DNA from: Sphingobium sufflavum
Lineage (GTDB): Bacteria; Pseudomonadota; Alphaproteobacteria; Sphingomonadales; Sphingomonadaceae
Direction: 5' to 3'
Assembly: GCF_021403115.1 (NCBI RefSeq)
Contig: NZ_JAJSSH010000007.1
Location: 62,001-126,000 of the forward strand
Length of the DNA stretch: 64,000 nucleotides
The notes under the pieces are model-generated. The model made no database searches and had not been told where the DNA came from. It saw nothing but the letters and a program-made list of their open reading frames with translations. Shown here piece by piece: positions 16,519 through 25,584 of the stretch; the first letter of the stretch is position 1; every line of letters begins with the position of its first letter. Made by a program: the position numbers and the translations under genes.

Positions 16519-19224
16519 TCAGAACTTCTTGGACACGCCGACCATGACCAGTCGGCCCAACGTAAAGCCGTTGGCGTAACCGCTGTCCGGCGTGGACAGA
16601 TAGACCGGCGGGTCCGTGTCGAACACATTGTTCACGTTCAGGGTAAAGCTGAGATCCTGGAGCAGCTTGCTCGACCCCGGCACATCATATTTGAAGAACA
16701 GGTTCACCGTGTCATACGCGCCCACCCGGTCTTGCGGGCGGATGCCGGCGATGCGGGCGACGGCAAAACCACTGCTATGGTTCAGCGTGGCCTGCGCGCG
16801 CAGGTTGCCGACCGTGGCCCCGATATTCGCCTGCAACTGGAGGCGCGGCGTGGCATTCTGCTGGGTCGACGTGATGGCGACCAGCTGATCCCGGACCGGC
16901 GCACCCGGCGATGTCTGCGTCTTGCGGGTCAGCTGATAGTTCCCCGCGACACCGCCATCAATAGCACCAAAGCCCGTTTCATGCCGGTAATTGACATCGA
17001 AATCGAGGCCGCTGGTGTTGAGGATGCCGTAATTGCCCACACGGAAGTCGATCAGCGCATAGATGAGCTGGTTCGACGCGATCAGCGGGTTCACGACGGC
17101 AAGGCCGCCGGGATCCTGCGCTGCAAAGGCGCGCACCACATCGGCGGACAAGCCACCCAGAGCCGTCGTTGCATTGCCCGGAAAGTTGGCGAAAATGCCC
17201 GCATCCGGCGTCGGCGTGCTGAGCAGATCCTTGAACTTCACATTATAGTAAGTGAGGCTGGCGCGCAGACCGGGGATGAAGGGCGGGCTGATGTCCGCGC
17301 CGATGGACCATGTGTCCGCAGTCTGCGGCTTCAGGCCTGGATTCGATCCCTGAAGGCCAATGGTGTAACCGCCAAAGAAACCGATATTGTCGCCTGGACG
17401 AATGAACGGCAGGAACGGGAAACCACCGATCGAGTTACGCTGAGATCCCAACTGGTCCAGCGGCGAGGGTGCGTTGAAGGACGTGCCCCAGTTGCCGCGC
17501 AGGGAGATCCAGGACACGGGCTTGTAGGTCAGGCCCAGCTTGGGATTGAAGGTGCCGCCAAAGTCGCTGTAATAATCATAGCGACCGGACGCGGACAGGA
17601 TCAGCGACTGGATGCCCGGCATGGCGTTGCCTGCACCGAACACCGGCACCTGCACCTCGCCGAACACCGCGTTCAGCGAGCGGCCATATTTGGAATAGGG
17701 CATGCTCGCCAGCGCGCCAATCGGCGCGCCGGACGTGAACCGCTGCTGGAAATTGTCGCGGATGAACTCGTAACCGACCGCGACCTTCACATCGCCGCCC
17801 GGCAGCGAGAACAGACTGCCGTCCACGATGGCGCGTGCGTTCAGCACCTCGTCCCGCGCCTGTCCCTGAATGGCGCGGTTGCGGATGGCCGCGATGGTCG
17901 CGGGATTGGTCTGCGCCAGGTTGAACGGGTTGATCGCCGTGGCCGGATTGGAGTCCGCCCCCGCCGCGTTCAGCGCGGTGGTGTCGATACCGTTCAGGAA
18001 ATAGGTGCTGTTGCTGCGGCTGTAGTTGAGCAACGTGCGCACCTGCCAATTATCGTCGAGCGCGACCTTCAGCTCGCTGTTGACGCCCCATTCCTGCGCG
18101 TCCGTACCAAAGGGCGCGCTATCCACGCCCAGCAACGGCGCAAAGCTCAGGTTGACCGTCTCCGACGCGGGCCGGACCGTGTTGGCGGGCACGAACATAT
18201 AGGGGTTGGCGGTCGTGACCGTGAAATTGCCGACCAGTTCGTCCGTGCCGCGCGTCTTGCGGTCGCTGTAGAAACCGCGAACGTTGATCGTCACCTTGTC
18301 GCTGAGTTCCTGATACAGGCCAACGATGACGCCATGCCGCTCTGCCGCCGGAATGACGGACTTGTTATCGGTGGGATCGCAATAGTTGATCGATCCGGAG
18401 GTGCTGCTGGGATAGCCATAATTGACGCCACCGATCGTGACATTGGGCGCGCTGCACTGACGGCCCTTCAGCGTCGGGTTCGCCGTGGCATAGTCCCGGC
18501 CATTGATGAAATTGCGGTCGCGACCGAAGATCATGTCGTTCTTGGAGAAAGTGTAGGACGCATAGAGCGAACCCGATCCCCAATCCTTGCCCGCCGTCAG
18601 ATTGGCGTCGACCGTGTAATAGTCATCCGCAAAACCATAACGCCCGTCGACCTTCACACCATCGAACCGCTTGCGGGTGATGAAGTTGATGACGCCGCCC
18701 ACGGCATCCGCGCCATAAGTGGCCGATCCGCCGTCCGTCACCACTTCCACGCGCTCAATGGCGCCGGTGGGGATCAGGTCGGGATCGATGGACGACTGGT
18801 TAACGCCGATGCCAGCGACCCGATGGCCATCGACCAGCACCAGAGTCGCCGAACTGGCGGCGGAAGGCGACAGCAAGTTGCGCAATTCGGGACGCGCGAT
18901 CTGCAACTGGTTCACGGCCCGCGACAATGTCGCGCTCGGCACGTTGTTGAAGAAGTTCGTGACCTGCGGAATGGTCGCCAGCAGGTCGTTCGACGTGACG
19001 GAGCCGGTCTCCTTCAGCTTCTGCTCGCCCAGATTGATGATCGGCGAACCGACCGGCGCACTACCGCGCAGCAGCGTGCCCGTTACGACGATTTCGCGAT
19101 CCGAAACGCTATCGTTGGTGGATTGCTCCGCCGTGCCCTGTGCGAAAACGCTCGCCGGGCACAATGCCAGTGCAGCCGCCCCCCAGGCAAAAGCACGCGC
19201 GGAAATACGAATATTGGATGCCAT
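16519..19224 (-). CDS. TonB-dependent outer-membrane receptor
   Basis: A 901-residue receptor. The signal peptide ends at VFA-Q (about residue 29), then comes a TonB-box-like EIVVTGT. The plug domain has the typical LVLVDGHRVAG and VEVVTDGGSATYGADAVGGVINFITRK blocks, followed by a long 22-strand-type barrel ending in a C-terminal phenylalanine (VSKKF). The SATYGADAVGGVINFITRK style is that of sphingomonad/xanthomonad receptors for plant-derived or carbohydrate substrates. The gene is divergent from a ROK-family regulator, a class that often senses sugars, and is followed by a secreted hydrolase. GGAGGGG lies just upstream of the ATG. The substrate is not predictable. Confidence 0.93.
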   Translation of the reverse strand: MASNIRISARAFAWGAAALALCPASVFAQGTAEQSTNDSVSDREIVVTGTLLRGSAPVGSPIINLGEQKLKETGSVTSNDLLATIPQVTNFFNNVPSATLSRAVNQLQIARPELRNLLSPSAASSATLVLVDGHRVAGIGVNQSSIDPDLIPTGAIERVEVVTDGGSATYGADAVGGVINFITRKRFDGVKVDGRYGFADDYYTVDANLTAGKDWGSGSLYASYTFSKNDMIFGRDRNFINGRDYATANPTLKGRQCSAPNVTIGGVNYGYPSSTSGSINYCDPTDNKSVIPAAERHGVIVGLYQELSDKVTINVRGFYSDRKTRGTDELVGNFTVTTANPYMFVPANTVRPASETVNLSFAPLLGVDSAPFGTDAQEWGVNSELKVALDDNWQVRTLLNYSRSNSTYFLNGIDTTALNAAGADSNPATAINPFNLAQTNPATIAAIRNRAIQGQARDEVLNARAIVDGSLFSLPGGDVKVAVGYEFIRDNFQQRFTSGAPIGALASMPYSKYGRSLNAVFGEVQVPVFGAGNAMPGIQSLILSASGRYDYYSDFGGTFNPKLGLTYKPVSWISLRGNWGTSFNAPSPLDQLGSQRNSIGGFPFLPFIRPGDNIGFFGGYTIGLQGSNPGLKPQTADTWSIGADISPPFIPGLRASLTYYNVKFKDLLSTPTPDAGIFANFPGNATTALGGLSADVVRAFAAQDPGGLAVVNPLIASNQLIYALIDFRVGNYGILNTSGLDFDVNYRHETGFGAIDGGVAGNYQLTRKTQTSPGAPVRDQLVAITSTQQNATPRLQLQANIGATVGNLRAQATLNHSSGFAVARIAGIRPQDRVGAYDTVNLFFKYDVPGSSKLLQDLSFTLNVNNVFDTDPPVYLSTPDSGYANGFTLGRLVMVGVSKKF

Positions 19225-19288
19225 CAGTCCCCTCCATTTTTTGGTATTTTGTCTGCGTACATTCCGAAATCCGGGCTGTCAAAATAAA

Positions 19289-19301
19289 TTTAGGTACTAA
19301 A
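19289..19301. promoter_or_regulatory. TTTAG-GTA-CTAAA dyad in the receptor/ROK divergent promoter
   Basis: TTTAG (19289-19293) and CTAAA (19297-19301) form a short dyad around GTA in an AT-rich stretch of the 131-base gap between the divergent receptor and ROK genes. ROK repressors commonly use AT-rich operators containing TTTA/TAAA half-sites in their own divergent promoters, so this is a plausible operator. The dyad is short, so confidence is limited. Confidence 0.45.
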
Positions 19302-19355
19302 ATTATAGAATGGATTGCCGCTTGCCGGTGTCCGGAAAGTCTGGGAATAAGGCGC

Positions 19356-20555
19356 ATGCGCCTATCGGATTCCGAGTATCATCGCCTGACGGTCCTCAAG
19401 AATCTGCGTGCGGCAGAGCCTGTCTCCCGGACGGAGCTGGCGCAGTTGTCGGGGCTGACCGGCGGGGCGATCACCCCCATCGTTCGCGATCTGGCGGCGC
19501 GCGGCCTGGTGCTGGAGGAAAAAGTGCCCTCTCCCAACCGGGGGCGGCCAAGGGTCAATCTGCGCCTCAATCCTGCGGGCGCCTATGTCGCCGCCGCGAC
19601 CCTCCCCTCCACCGGCGATTTTCTGGTGGAGATACTCGACCTGACCGGGCGAGCTATTTTTTCCCAGACCCGGCCCCTGACCGACACCCGGAGCCTGGCC
19701 GTCCTCGCCGCGCAATTCGCCACGGTTCTGGCGGAGGTCATCGCGGCCAGCCCGTTGGACATCCATGCCATCGCGCAAGTCGGCATCGGCCTGCCCGCCA
19801 TGGTCGACAACCGGACCGGCGTCGTGGAATATATGGCGACCTTCTCCGGCGGCCGGTATGATTTCGCGGCGACGCTGCAGGCCCTGCTCGGCATCCCGGT
19901 CAGGATCGACAATAATATGAACCTGCTGGCGCGGGCCGAGCATTGGTTCGGCGCAAGTCCACCCGTCGATGATTTCACGCTGATCCTGATCGAACTCGGT
20001 CTGGGCGGGGCGCGCTACCAGAATGGGCAACTTGTCGTGGGCAGCCATGGGATCGAGGCGGAACTGGGCCACACCAAGATCGTCCCCGAAGACGGCAGGC
20101 AGTGCCATTGCGGCGGCTTCGGCTGCCTCCAGACCTATAGCTCGCTGAGCGCCCTGGTCACGCAATATTGCGACCTGACGGGACAGGCGGTGCCCGGCCA
20201 TATGGGTATGCGAAGTCTGCTGCCGGACGTCATCGCCCTGACGAAGGCGGGGCATAACAGCCTGCAGGACATCTTCCACCGCTGCGGTAAATATCTGGGC
20301 ATCGCCATCGCCAACCATATCAACATGCAGGACCCGGAACGCATCATCGTGTTGTCGAGCGAGCCGGAACTGGTCGACCTCATCTCCGACGATTTCTTCG
20401 ATGCCCTGCACCACAACACTCTCGAACCGCTGCGCAATCTGGCACGGGTGACATTCCGGCACCTCGACGAGCAAAATTATTCGCGCGGGGCCGCCGCCAT
20501 GGTGCTGGAGCAACTATACCAGTCACGAACGACCATCGCGTCCGCAGACGCATAG
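19356..20555 (+). CDS. ROK-family transcriptional regulator
   Basis: A 399-residue ROK repressor. The N-terminal winged helix-turn-helix (about residues 1-70: VLKNLRAAEPVSRTELAQLSGLTGGAITPIVRDLAARGLVLEE) precedes a sugar-kinase-like domain with the ROK zinc motif CHCGGFGCLQTY. The phosphate-binding loop reads LGLGGARYQNGQ, and the zinc-associated histidine is in ELGHTK. Members respond to sugars or sugar phosphates. It is divergent from a TonB receptor/hydrolase pair and is likely to control it. The start at 19356 is used because the 72 residues encoded upstream overlap the receptor gene and do not look like a ROK protein. Confidence 0.9.
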   Translation: MRLSDSEYHRLTVLKNLRAAEPVSRTELAQLSGLTGGAITPIVRDLAARGLVLEEKVPSPNRGRPRVNLRLNPAGAYVAAATLPSTGDFLVEILDLTGRAIFSQTRPLTDTRSLAVLAAQFATVLAEVIAASPLDIHAIAQVGIGLPAMVDNRTGVVEYMATFSGGRYDFAATLQALLGIPVRIDNNMNLLARAEHWFGASPPVDDFTLILIELGLGGARYQNGQLVVGSHGIEAELGHTKIVPEDGRQCHCGGFGCLQTYSSLSALVTQYCDLTGQAVPGHMGMRSLLPDVIALTKAGHNSLQDIFHRCGKYLGIAIANHINMQDPERIIVLSSEPELVDLISDDFFDALHHNTLEPLRNLARVTFRHLDEQNYSRGAAAMVLEQLYQSRTTIASADA

Positions 20556-20765
20556 CCAGATCGAAGCGCCAGCAACCGTCTGGCGAAACCGAGGCAGTGG
20601 GATCATGATGCCCTTTCCGCCTCTCTCCCCACGCGCGCTGACACCGCGCTTCTGCCTCGCCTGAACGGATCGAATCTGATAGCGCCATGGATGCGCCACG
20701 CCACCGCCCGCATCGGCGTGCCAGAGGCCGGTTGCCGTCGGCGCGGCAAGGTCAGTTATTCAGGG

Positions 20766-21242
20766 ATGATGCCTATGCCCTCTCGTGGGGCCTTCACCGA
20801 GGACAAGCGGGACGAGCTGCTTTACAGCACGGAAGAGGCAGGGTTTTTCTTCGGCGCCCTTGCCGCGGCGCGGGATCGGTTTGGCCATGTGACCCGCATC
20901 CTCTCGCGCGAGTACGAGATTGGTCCGCGCGGCCCGTGGATGGTGGGCCTGATCGGACGCCGCCCCATTTCCCCGCATGAACTGGCCCGCGCCTTCTCCA
21001 TCGGGCGCAGCCTCGTCACCGCAGAACTGGCGCAGCTTCAGGCCGCCAATCTGATCCTCTACGAAAAAAGCGCCCAGGACGGGCGCCGTATCGAATTGTC
21101 GCTTACCCCGACCGGTCAGGCGTTGCGCGAGCGCCTGTCGCGAGACCTGACGTCTTTGCTGGAGCAGCGGCTGTCCGGCTATAGCGCAGAGCAGGTGATG
21201 GCGACCGCCCGGATGCTCAGGGATTTTGCCGAGGGCAACTGA
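20766..21242 (+). CDS. MarR-family transcriptional regulator
   Basis: A 158-residue winged-helix regulator. The recognition region SPHELARAFSIGRSLVTAELAQLQAANLILYEKSAQDGRRIELSLTPTGQAL follows the MarR pattern, including the D-x-R-R wing and LT-x-x-G. The long N-terminal helix and the C-terminal helices would form the dimer interface. The start could be any of 20691, 20766 or 20769; 20766 is preferred because CAGGG lies just before it and the longer form begins with basic, unstructured residues. No operon partner is obvious, and the divergent or convergent neighbours give no clear target. Confidence 0.85.
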   Translation: MMPMPSRGAFTEDKRDELLYSTEEAGFFFGALAAARDRFGHVTRILSREYEIGPRGPWMVGLIGRRPISPHELARAFSIGRSLVTAELAQLQAANLILYEKSAQDGRRIELSLTPTGQALRERLSRDLTSLLEQRLSGYSAEQVMATARMLRDFAEGN

Positions 21243-21302
21243 GTGCCCCAGTCCGGCCAGACTGACAGGGGGAGAGCACTCGGCCCTCCCCTCCTTGCCC
21301 GA

Positions 21303-22079
21303 TCAGGAAACAGTGTCGCTGACCGGCACGGGATCGATGACCACCGCCTTTGCCGCCGAACGCTGCTTGACCTTGTCGAAATCGCTTTCGAACTTGGGCC
21401 GCATCGTACCGCACAGCCGGTCCCAGATCGTCGTGTAGCCACCGAAATTGCCGGTGAAATAGCGATGATGCTGGTCATGGAAAGTCGCGGTGATGAACCA
21501 CTTCGTCGCCCAGCTCTTGTTCCACCAGCGCGGCATGAACTCATAGCCGGAATGAACGTACACGCCCATGATGATGTTGGTCGGCAGGATCAGTGCCATC
21601 GTCGCATCATGGATGGTGAAAACGCTCAGGAACAATGGCACGAAACCGCCATTGATGACCGATTCCAGCGGATTCACCGACAGCGTCGTCAGGACGTTGG
21701 GCGACGTGGACTTGTGGTGCAGCTTATGCACCCAGCTATACACCGGCTCCTTGTGCATCCAGCGGTGCAGCCAATAGAAATAGGTGTCGAACAGGAAGAA
21801 ATAGAGGACATATTCCAGACCGATCTGCCACCATGCCGCCGGTGTCGCGATGCTGCTGATGACGCCATGCGCCCACAGCCATTTGGTGGCGGCGCCGATC
21901 ATGGTGCCCGAAACGGTCAGCGTGACGACCGCAATAATCGCCTCGTTACGCAAGATTTTCCATTTGAAGCCCTTGGGCTGGATCTTGCGCGCCTTGAAAT
22001 AGCCGCTGACCACGCCAGCCACGATGCCGATCGCGACGAACAGTATGAGCCAGAGCCTGAGCATATGCTCGCCACTCAT
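21303..22079 (-). CDS. Sterol desaturase/fatty acid hydroxylase family membrane protein
   Basis: A 258-residue integral-membrane di-iron enzyme. Three histidine clusters are present: HRWMH, HKLHH and HDQHH, the HX3H/HX2HH/HX2HH set of the family. At least four hydrophobic segments surround them. Such enzymes hydroxylate or desaturate lipids, carotenoids or sterols using O2. ATG 22079 is preferred (GAGGGATTG upstream); a longer frame from 22142 adds 21 residues without a typical membrane start. It is divergent from the formylglycine-generating enzyme gene. The lipid substrate is unknown. Confidence 0.88.
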   Translation of the reverse strand: MSGEHMLRLWLILFVAIGIVAGVVSGYFKARKIQPKGFKWKILRNEAIIAVVTLTVSGTMIGAATKWLWAHGVISSIATPAAWWQIGLEYVLYFFLFDTYFYWLHRWMHKEPVYSWVHKLHHKSTSPNVLTTLSVNPLESVINGGFVPLFLSVFTIHDATMALILPTNIIMGVYVHSGYEFMPRWWNKSWATKWFITATFHDQHHRYFTGNFGGYTTIWDRLCGTMRPKFESDFDKVKQRSAAKAVVIDPVPVSDTVS

Positions 22080-22188
22080 CAATCCCTCGAACACCCTCGA
22101 CCATACCTTTCTGCATGACGCCCCGCGATGGATCGGGGGCAAGCGAGTCGTCGCGCCATGTCTTTGACAGACAATGGCATCGCGACAC

Positions 22189-22227
22189 TTGATAAGTCTT
22201 TATAGTTCATTTTGTGAATTTTATCAA
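22189..22227. promoter_or_regulatory. AT-rich nested inverted repeats in a divergent promoter
   Basis: TTGATAA (22189-22195) and TTATCAA (22221-22227) are inverse complements across 25 bases, with TTCA/TGAA (22206-22218) nested between them. The site lies in the AT-rich 247-base gap between the desaturase-like gene and the formylglycine-generating enzyme gene, where a shared operator would be expected. No regulator is assigned. Confidence 0.35.
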
Positions 22228-22326
22228 CCCTGCCTCATCTTTCGTTCGTACATGCTTGCGCTTGTCAGAGGGGTCCCGCTCCTCCATCGGGCAAAAGGAC
22301 AGAACAAGGGCCGGGAGAATGACGCA

Positions 22327-23283
22327 ATGACGGCGGGTAGGAACGGATTGCTCGACGGCATGGTCTCTGTGCCGGGGGGCATGTTCTCCATGGGGTCGGA
22401 CCGCTTCTACGCCGAGGAAGCACCGGTTCGGCGGGTACGGGTCGATGCGTTCTGGATGGATGTCTCCCCCGTCACCAACCGGCAATTCGCCACCTTTGTC
22501 GCGGCGACCGGGCATCGCACCCTGGCGGAGATCGCCCCCGACCCGGCAGATTACCCCGGCCTGTTGCCAGAAATGGCCCATGCAGGGTCGCTGCTGTTCC
22601 AGCAGACGGCGGGGCCGGTCGACCTGACCGATCCGTCGCAATGGTGGGATTTCCGGCTGGGCGCCGACTGGGCGCATCCGCTCGGACCGGACAGCGGCCT
22701 AGAAGAGATATGGGACCATCCGGTCGTCCATGTCGCCTATGAGGATGCCGCCGCCTATGCCCGCTGGGTGGGCAAGCGCCTGCCGACGGAAGCGGAATGG
22801 GAATTTGCCGCGCGTGGCGGGCTGGACGGCGCGGACTATGCCTGGGGGGACGAGCTGGCCCCCGGCGGCGCGATGCTGGCCAACACCTGGCAGGGCGCCT
22901 TTCCCTTCGCCAACCTGCTGACGGACGGCTGGGAGCGGACATCGCCGGTCGGCATCTATCCGCCCAATGGCTATGGCTTGGTCGACATGATCGGCAATGT
23001 CTGGGAATGGACCAGCGACTGGTATGCTCACCCCAAGGTCGAGAGGAAGACAAAGGGCAGTTGCTGCACTATCGCGAACCCACGCGGCGCACGGCAGCGT
23101 GACAGCGTCGACCCCGCAGCCCCCACCACGGCCATGGGACGCAAGGTGCTCAAGGGCGGCTCCCACCTGTGCGCGCCTAATTATTGCCAACGCTATCGTC
23201 CGGCGGCGCGCCATCCACAGGCGATCGATTCCTCCACCAGCCACATCGGTTTCCGTTGTGTCGTACGGGCCGGAGCCGATTGA
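22327..23283 (+). CDS. Formylglycine-generating enzyme (sulfatase-modifying factor family)
   Basis: A 318-residue FGE-sulfatase domain protein that would oxidise the active-site Cys (or Ser) of type I sulfatases to formylglycine. The fold signatures VPGGMFSMGSD, PVTNRQFATFVAATGH, WVGKRLPTEAEWEFAARGG and GNVWEWTSDWY are all present. The copper-binding catalytic cysteine pair of true FGEs is conserved as C282 and C287 in GGSHLCAPNYCQRYRPAAR, and the tail SSTSHIGFRC matches. So it should be an active enzyme, not a catalytically dead relative. No sulfatase gene is in the window. It starts after GGGAGAATGACGCA; a longer frame from 22174 is unlikely. Confidence 0.9.
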   Translation: MTAGRNGLLDGMVSVPGGMFSMGSDRFYAEEAPVRRVRVDAFWMDVSPVTNRQFATFVAATGHRTLAEIAPDPADYPGLLPEMAHAGSLLFQQTAGPVDLTDPSQWWDFRLGADWAHPLGPDSGLEEIWDHPVVHVAYEDAAAYARWVGKRLPTEAEWEFAARGGLDGADYAWGDELAPGGAMLANTWQGAFPFANLLTDGWERTSPVGIYPPNGYGLVDMIGNVWEWTSDWYAHPKVERKTKGSCCTIANPRGARQRDSVDPAAPTTAMGRKVLKGGSHLCAPNYCQRYRPAARHPQAIDSSTSHIGFRCVVRAGAD

Positions 23284-23304
23284 TCGCAGCCCTTTAGGGT
23301 GGTC

Positions 23305-23321
23305 GGCCGACGGTGTCGGCC
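23305..23321 (+). terminator. Short GC hairpin after the FGE gene
   Basis: GGCCGAC (23305-23311) and GTCGGCC (23315-23321) form a perfect 7-bp stem with a 3-base loop, 22 bases after the stop codon. There is no T-tract, so it may be a weak terminator or a 3'-end stabilising hairpin. Confidence 0.4.
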
Positions 23322-23447
23322 CCGCAAACGCTTCGTCGCAAAATCGCCGCCCTCCTGCCCTCGGTAATCAAATGACAGCGGTTTGCCGGTAAACGCCATG
23401 GCGGCGTGCCGGGGGGAAACGGGGCGCGGGCCGATGGAGTGGGATCT

Positions 23448-24773
23448 ATGTCAAAAGTACGGGCAGCGGACGGCAAGGCGCAGGCGAGCCGCTATGCCAT
23501 ACCCTCGCGGACGGTGTTCCTGATCGAGGATTCCGCGGCATTGGGCCTGCTGTTGCTGCACAAGATCGGCGAACAGACCAACGTCGATGTCCGCTGGTTC
23601 AAAAGCTATGCCGATGCCGAAGCCGCGCTGATCGAGCAGCGGCCCGCCTTGGCCGTGACCGGACTGAACTTGCCCGATGCACCCGATGGCGAGATAGTGG
23701 ACCTGCTGGCGGAGGGGGACATCCCCACCATCCTGTTCACCGCGACGCTCAACCGGCGAGCGCGCGACCGTTTCTCCACACCCAACATCATCGACTATTT
23801 TCTGAAGGACGCCGCCGCGACGGTGGACGCCATCGTCCAGACCATCATCCGCTATACGGAGACGATCTCTCCCTCCGTGCTGGTGGTGGACGACATGGCG
23901 AGCGGCCGCGCCGTGCTGGTCGACCTGCTACGCCGCCAGAATTACCGCACGTTCGAGGCCAGTTCCGGCGCAGAGGCGCTGGCGATGCTGGCGGCGCATC
24001 AGGACATCGAACTGGTCATCACCGACTATCATATGGCGGACATGGACGGGCATGAACTGACCAAGACCGTCCGCGCCCGCTATGCGCCCGACCGCATCCG
24101 GGTGATCGGCATCTCCGCTTCCTCCGACCCTTTCCTGTCCGCCTCCTTCCTGAAGGCGGGCGCATCCGATTTCGTCTATCGCCCCTTCATCGCGGAAGAG
24201 GTGAAATATCGCATCCAGAGCAATCTGGAGACGCTGGACCAGATCAAGCATCTGCGTTTCCTGGCAGAACGCGACCCCCTGACCGGCCTGTACAACCGCC
24301 GCGCCTTTTTCGAGAAGGCCCATCATATCCTCGACGAACTGAGCGCGCGCGACGGCGAGGAAGGGTCGGTCGCGATCCTCGACATCGACCATTTCAAGAA
24401 GGTCAACGACAATTACGGCCATGACACCGGCGACAAGGTCATCAAGCTGGTCGCCGGTGTGCTGGAGGACAGTTGCCAGCAGGGCAACGCCATCACCGCC
24501 CGTTTCGGTGGCGAGGAATTCGTGGTCCTGTTCACCAACCTGACCATCGACGAGGTGCAGGAGCGCTGCGAGGCGATCCGCATCGCCGTGTCCAACCTTG
24601 TCATCCCCTATGAAAATCGCACGCTGAACGTCACCGCCTCTCTGGGCGCGGCGATCATGCAAGCCTCAGAGGGAATGGACAACAACCTCAACGCCGCCGA
24701 CCAGATGCTCTACATGGCCAAGAATGGCGGGCGGAACCGGGTCGTCTATGATGCGATATTCTGCCGGGCCTGA
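23448..24773 (+). CDS. PleD-like response regulator diguanylate cyclase
   Basis: A 441-residue REC-REC-GGDEF protein producing cyclic di-GMP. The first receiver (about 22-140) appears degenerate: where the phospho-acceptor is expected it reads VTGLNLPD. The second receiver (about 143-265) has the acidic VVDDM start and the acceptor Asp in LVITDYHMADMDG. The GGDEF domain shows RDPLTGLYNRRAF, the metal-binding DIDHFKKVND and the active motif GGEEF. The inhibitory I-site RxxD expected five residues before GGEEF is not evident (NAITARF), suggesting weak product inhibition. The ATG at 23448 is used; 14 upstream codons are Gly-rich and unlikely. No kinase is adjacent. Confidence 0.92.
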   Translation: MSKVRAADGKAQASRYAIPSRTVFLIEDSAALGLLLLHKIGEQTNVDVRWFKSYADAEAALIEQRPALAVTGLNLPDAPDGEIVDLLAEGDIPTILFTATLNRRARDRFSTPNIIDYFLKDAAATVDAIVQTIIRYTETISPSVLVVDDMASGRAVLVDLLRRQNYRTFEASSGAEALAMLAAHQDIELVITDYHMADMDGHELTKTVRARYAPDRIRVIGISASSDPFLSASFLKAGASDFVYRPFIAEEVKYRIQSNLETLDQIKHLRFLAERDPLTGLYNRRAFFEKAHHILDELSARDGEEGSVAILDIDHFKKVNDNYGHDTGDKVIKLVAGVLEDSCQQGNAITARFGGEEFVVLFTNLTIDEVQERCEAIRIAVSNLVIPYENRTLNVTASLGAAIMQASEGMDNNLNAADQMLYMAKNGGRNRVVYDAIFCRA

Positions 24774-24869
24774 CGCCGTCGTCCAGGGCTGAATCGGCCC
24801 GAAACAGGCTGTTCCCCCCGCCCCCTGCTGTGTATCCGCAACAGGGACCATCGCCGCCAGGGGAATGTG

Positions 24870-25460
24870 ATGAACAAGGACGAGGCTCCCGGACGCCGCC
24901 GCAACAAGGGGTTCGACACCACGCATCAGGCGATCATTGAGGCGGCCGTGCGCCTGATCTCCGAAAAGGGCGTGGAGGCCCTTTCCATGGCGGCGATTTC
25001 CCGCGCGGTGGGGATCAACCGCACGACCCTCTATTATCATTTCGAGGACCGCGACGCGATGATCGTTGCGGTCAAGCTATGGTCGTCCGAACAGCTCAGC
25101 AAAGGGTTCGAGCCGGATGTACCCCAGCAGGAGCGGATCGACTATATCTCCCGTTTCGTGCTGGAAAACGCTGAACTCATCAAATTATGGTTCGAGGATT
25201 TCGTGTCGCCCGGCGACATTCGCGATCGCTATCCGCGCTGGGACGAGCTGGTCCGCGGTACGGCGGCCACGCTGAACGCGGCGCAGGACGACGCCATCGA
25301 CGCAGAAGTCTATTGCACCATCCTGCTGACCTCCGCCTTCATCGCCCCGCGCGTCTATCACATGACGGTACGGCCGGACCTGTCGCTGAAGGAAGTGACG
25401 GAGCGTTTCCGCAAGGAGCAGCAGCGCGTGCTCCGACGCGACTCCCTCTTTCGTGTTTGA
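24870..25460 (+). CDS. TetR-family transcriptional regulator
   Basis: A 196-residue TetR regulator. The N-terminal helix-turn-helix (IIEAAVRLISEKGVEALSMAAISRAVGINRTTLYYHFEDRDAMI, about residues 20-65) is typical. The C-terminal ligand-binding domain is helical and divergent. It is immediately upstream of, and codirectional with, a Rieske oxygenase gene, with a palindrome in the gap, so it probably represses the oxygenase/SDR operon until a substrate binds. ATG 24870 is taken as the start; an in-frame GTG three bases earlier is possible. Confidence 0.9.
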   Translation: MNKDEAPGRRRNKGFDTTHQAIIEAAVRLISEKGVEALSMAAISRAVGINRTTLYYHFEDRDAMIVAVKLWSSEQLSKGFEPDVPQQERIDYISRFVLENAELIKLWFEDFVSPGDIRDRYPRWDELVRGTAATLNAAQDDAIDAEVYCTILLTSAFIAPRVYHMTVRPDLSLKEVTERFRKEQQRVLRRDSLFRV

Positions 25461-25490
25461 GACGCGCCTTTCAAAGACTGTACTTTAAAA

Positions 25491-25510
25491 TTACGACACA
25501 TGTGTTGTAA
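25491..25510. promoter_or_regulatory. 20-bp near-perfect palindrome, likely TetR operator
   Basis: TTACGACACA (25491-25500) and TGTGTTGTAA (25501-25510) form a 20-bp palindrome with a single mismatched pair, centred on ACACATGTGT. It lies 31 bases after the TetR stop and 75 bases before the oxygenase start. Length, symmetry and position fit a TetR-type operator controlling the downstream genes. Confidence 0.65.
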
Positions 25511-25584
25511 AAATTACAGAGGTCCGCTACAAGCCACCTTACCGGATCGACCAGTCATGGGTCGCACCGGGAGGAGCAGGCCCG

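Noticed and set aside
16732..19287. 851-codon plus-strand frame opposite the TonB receptor
   Set aside because: The receptor on the other strand has clear plug and barrel motifs. The antisense translation is Arg/Ala-rich without any recognisable domain.
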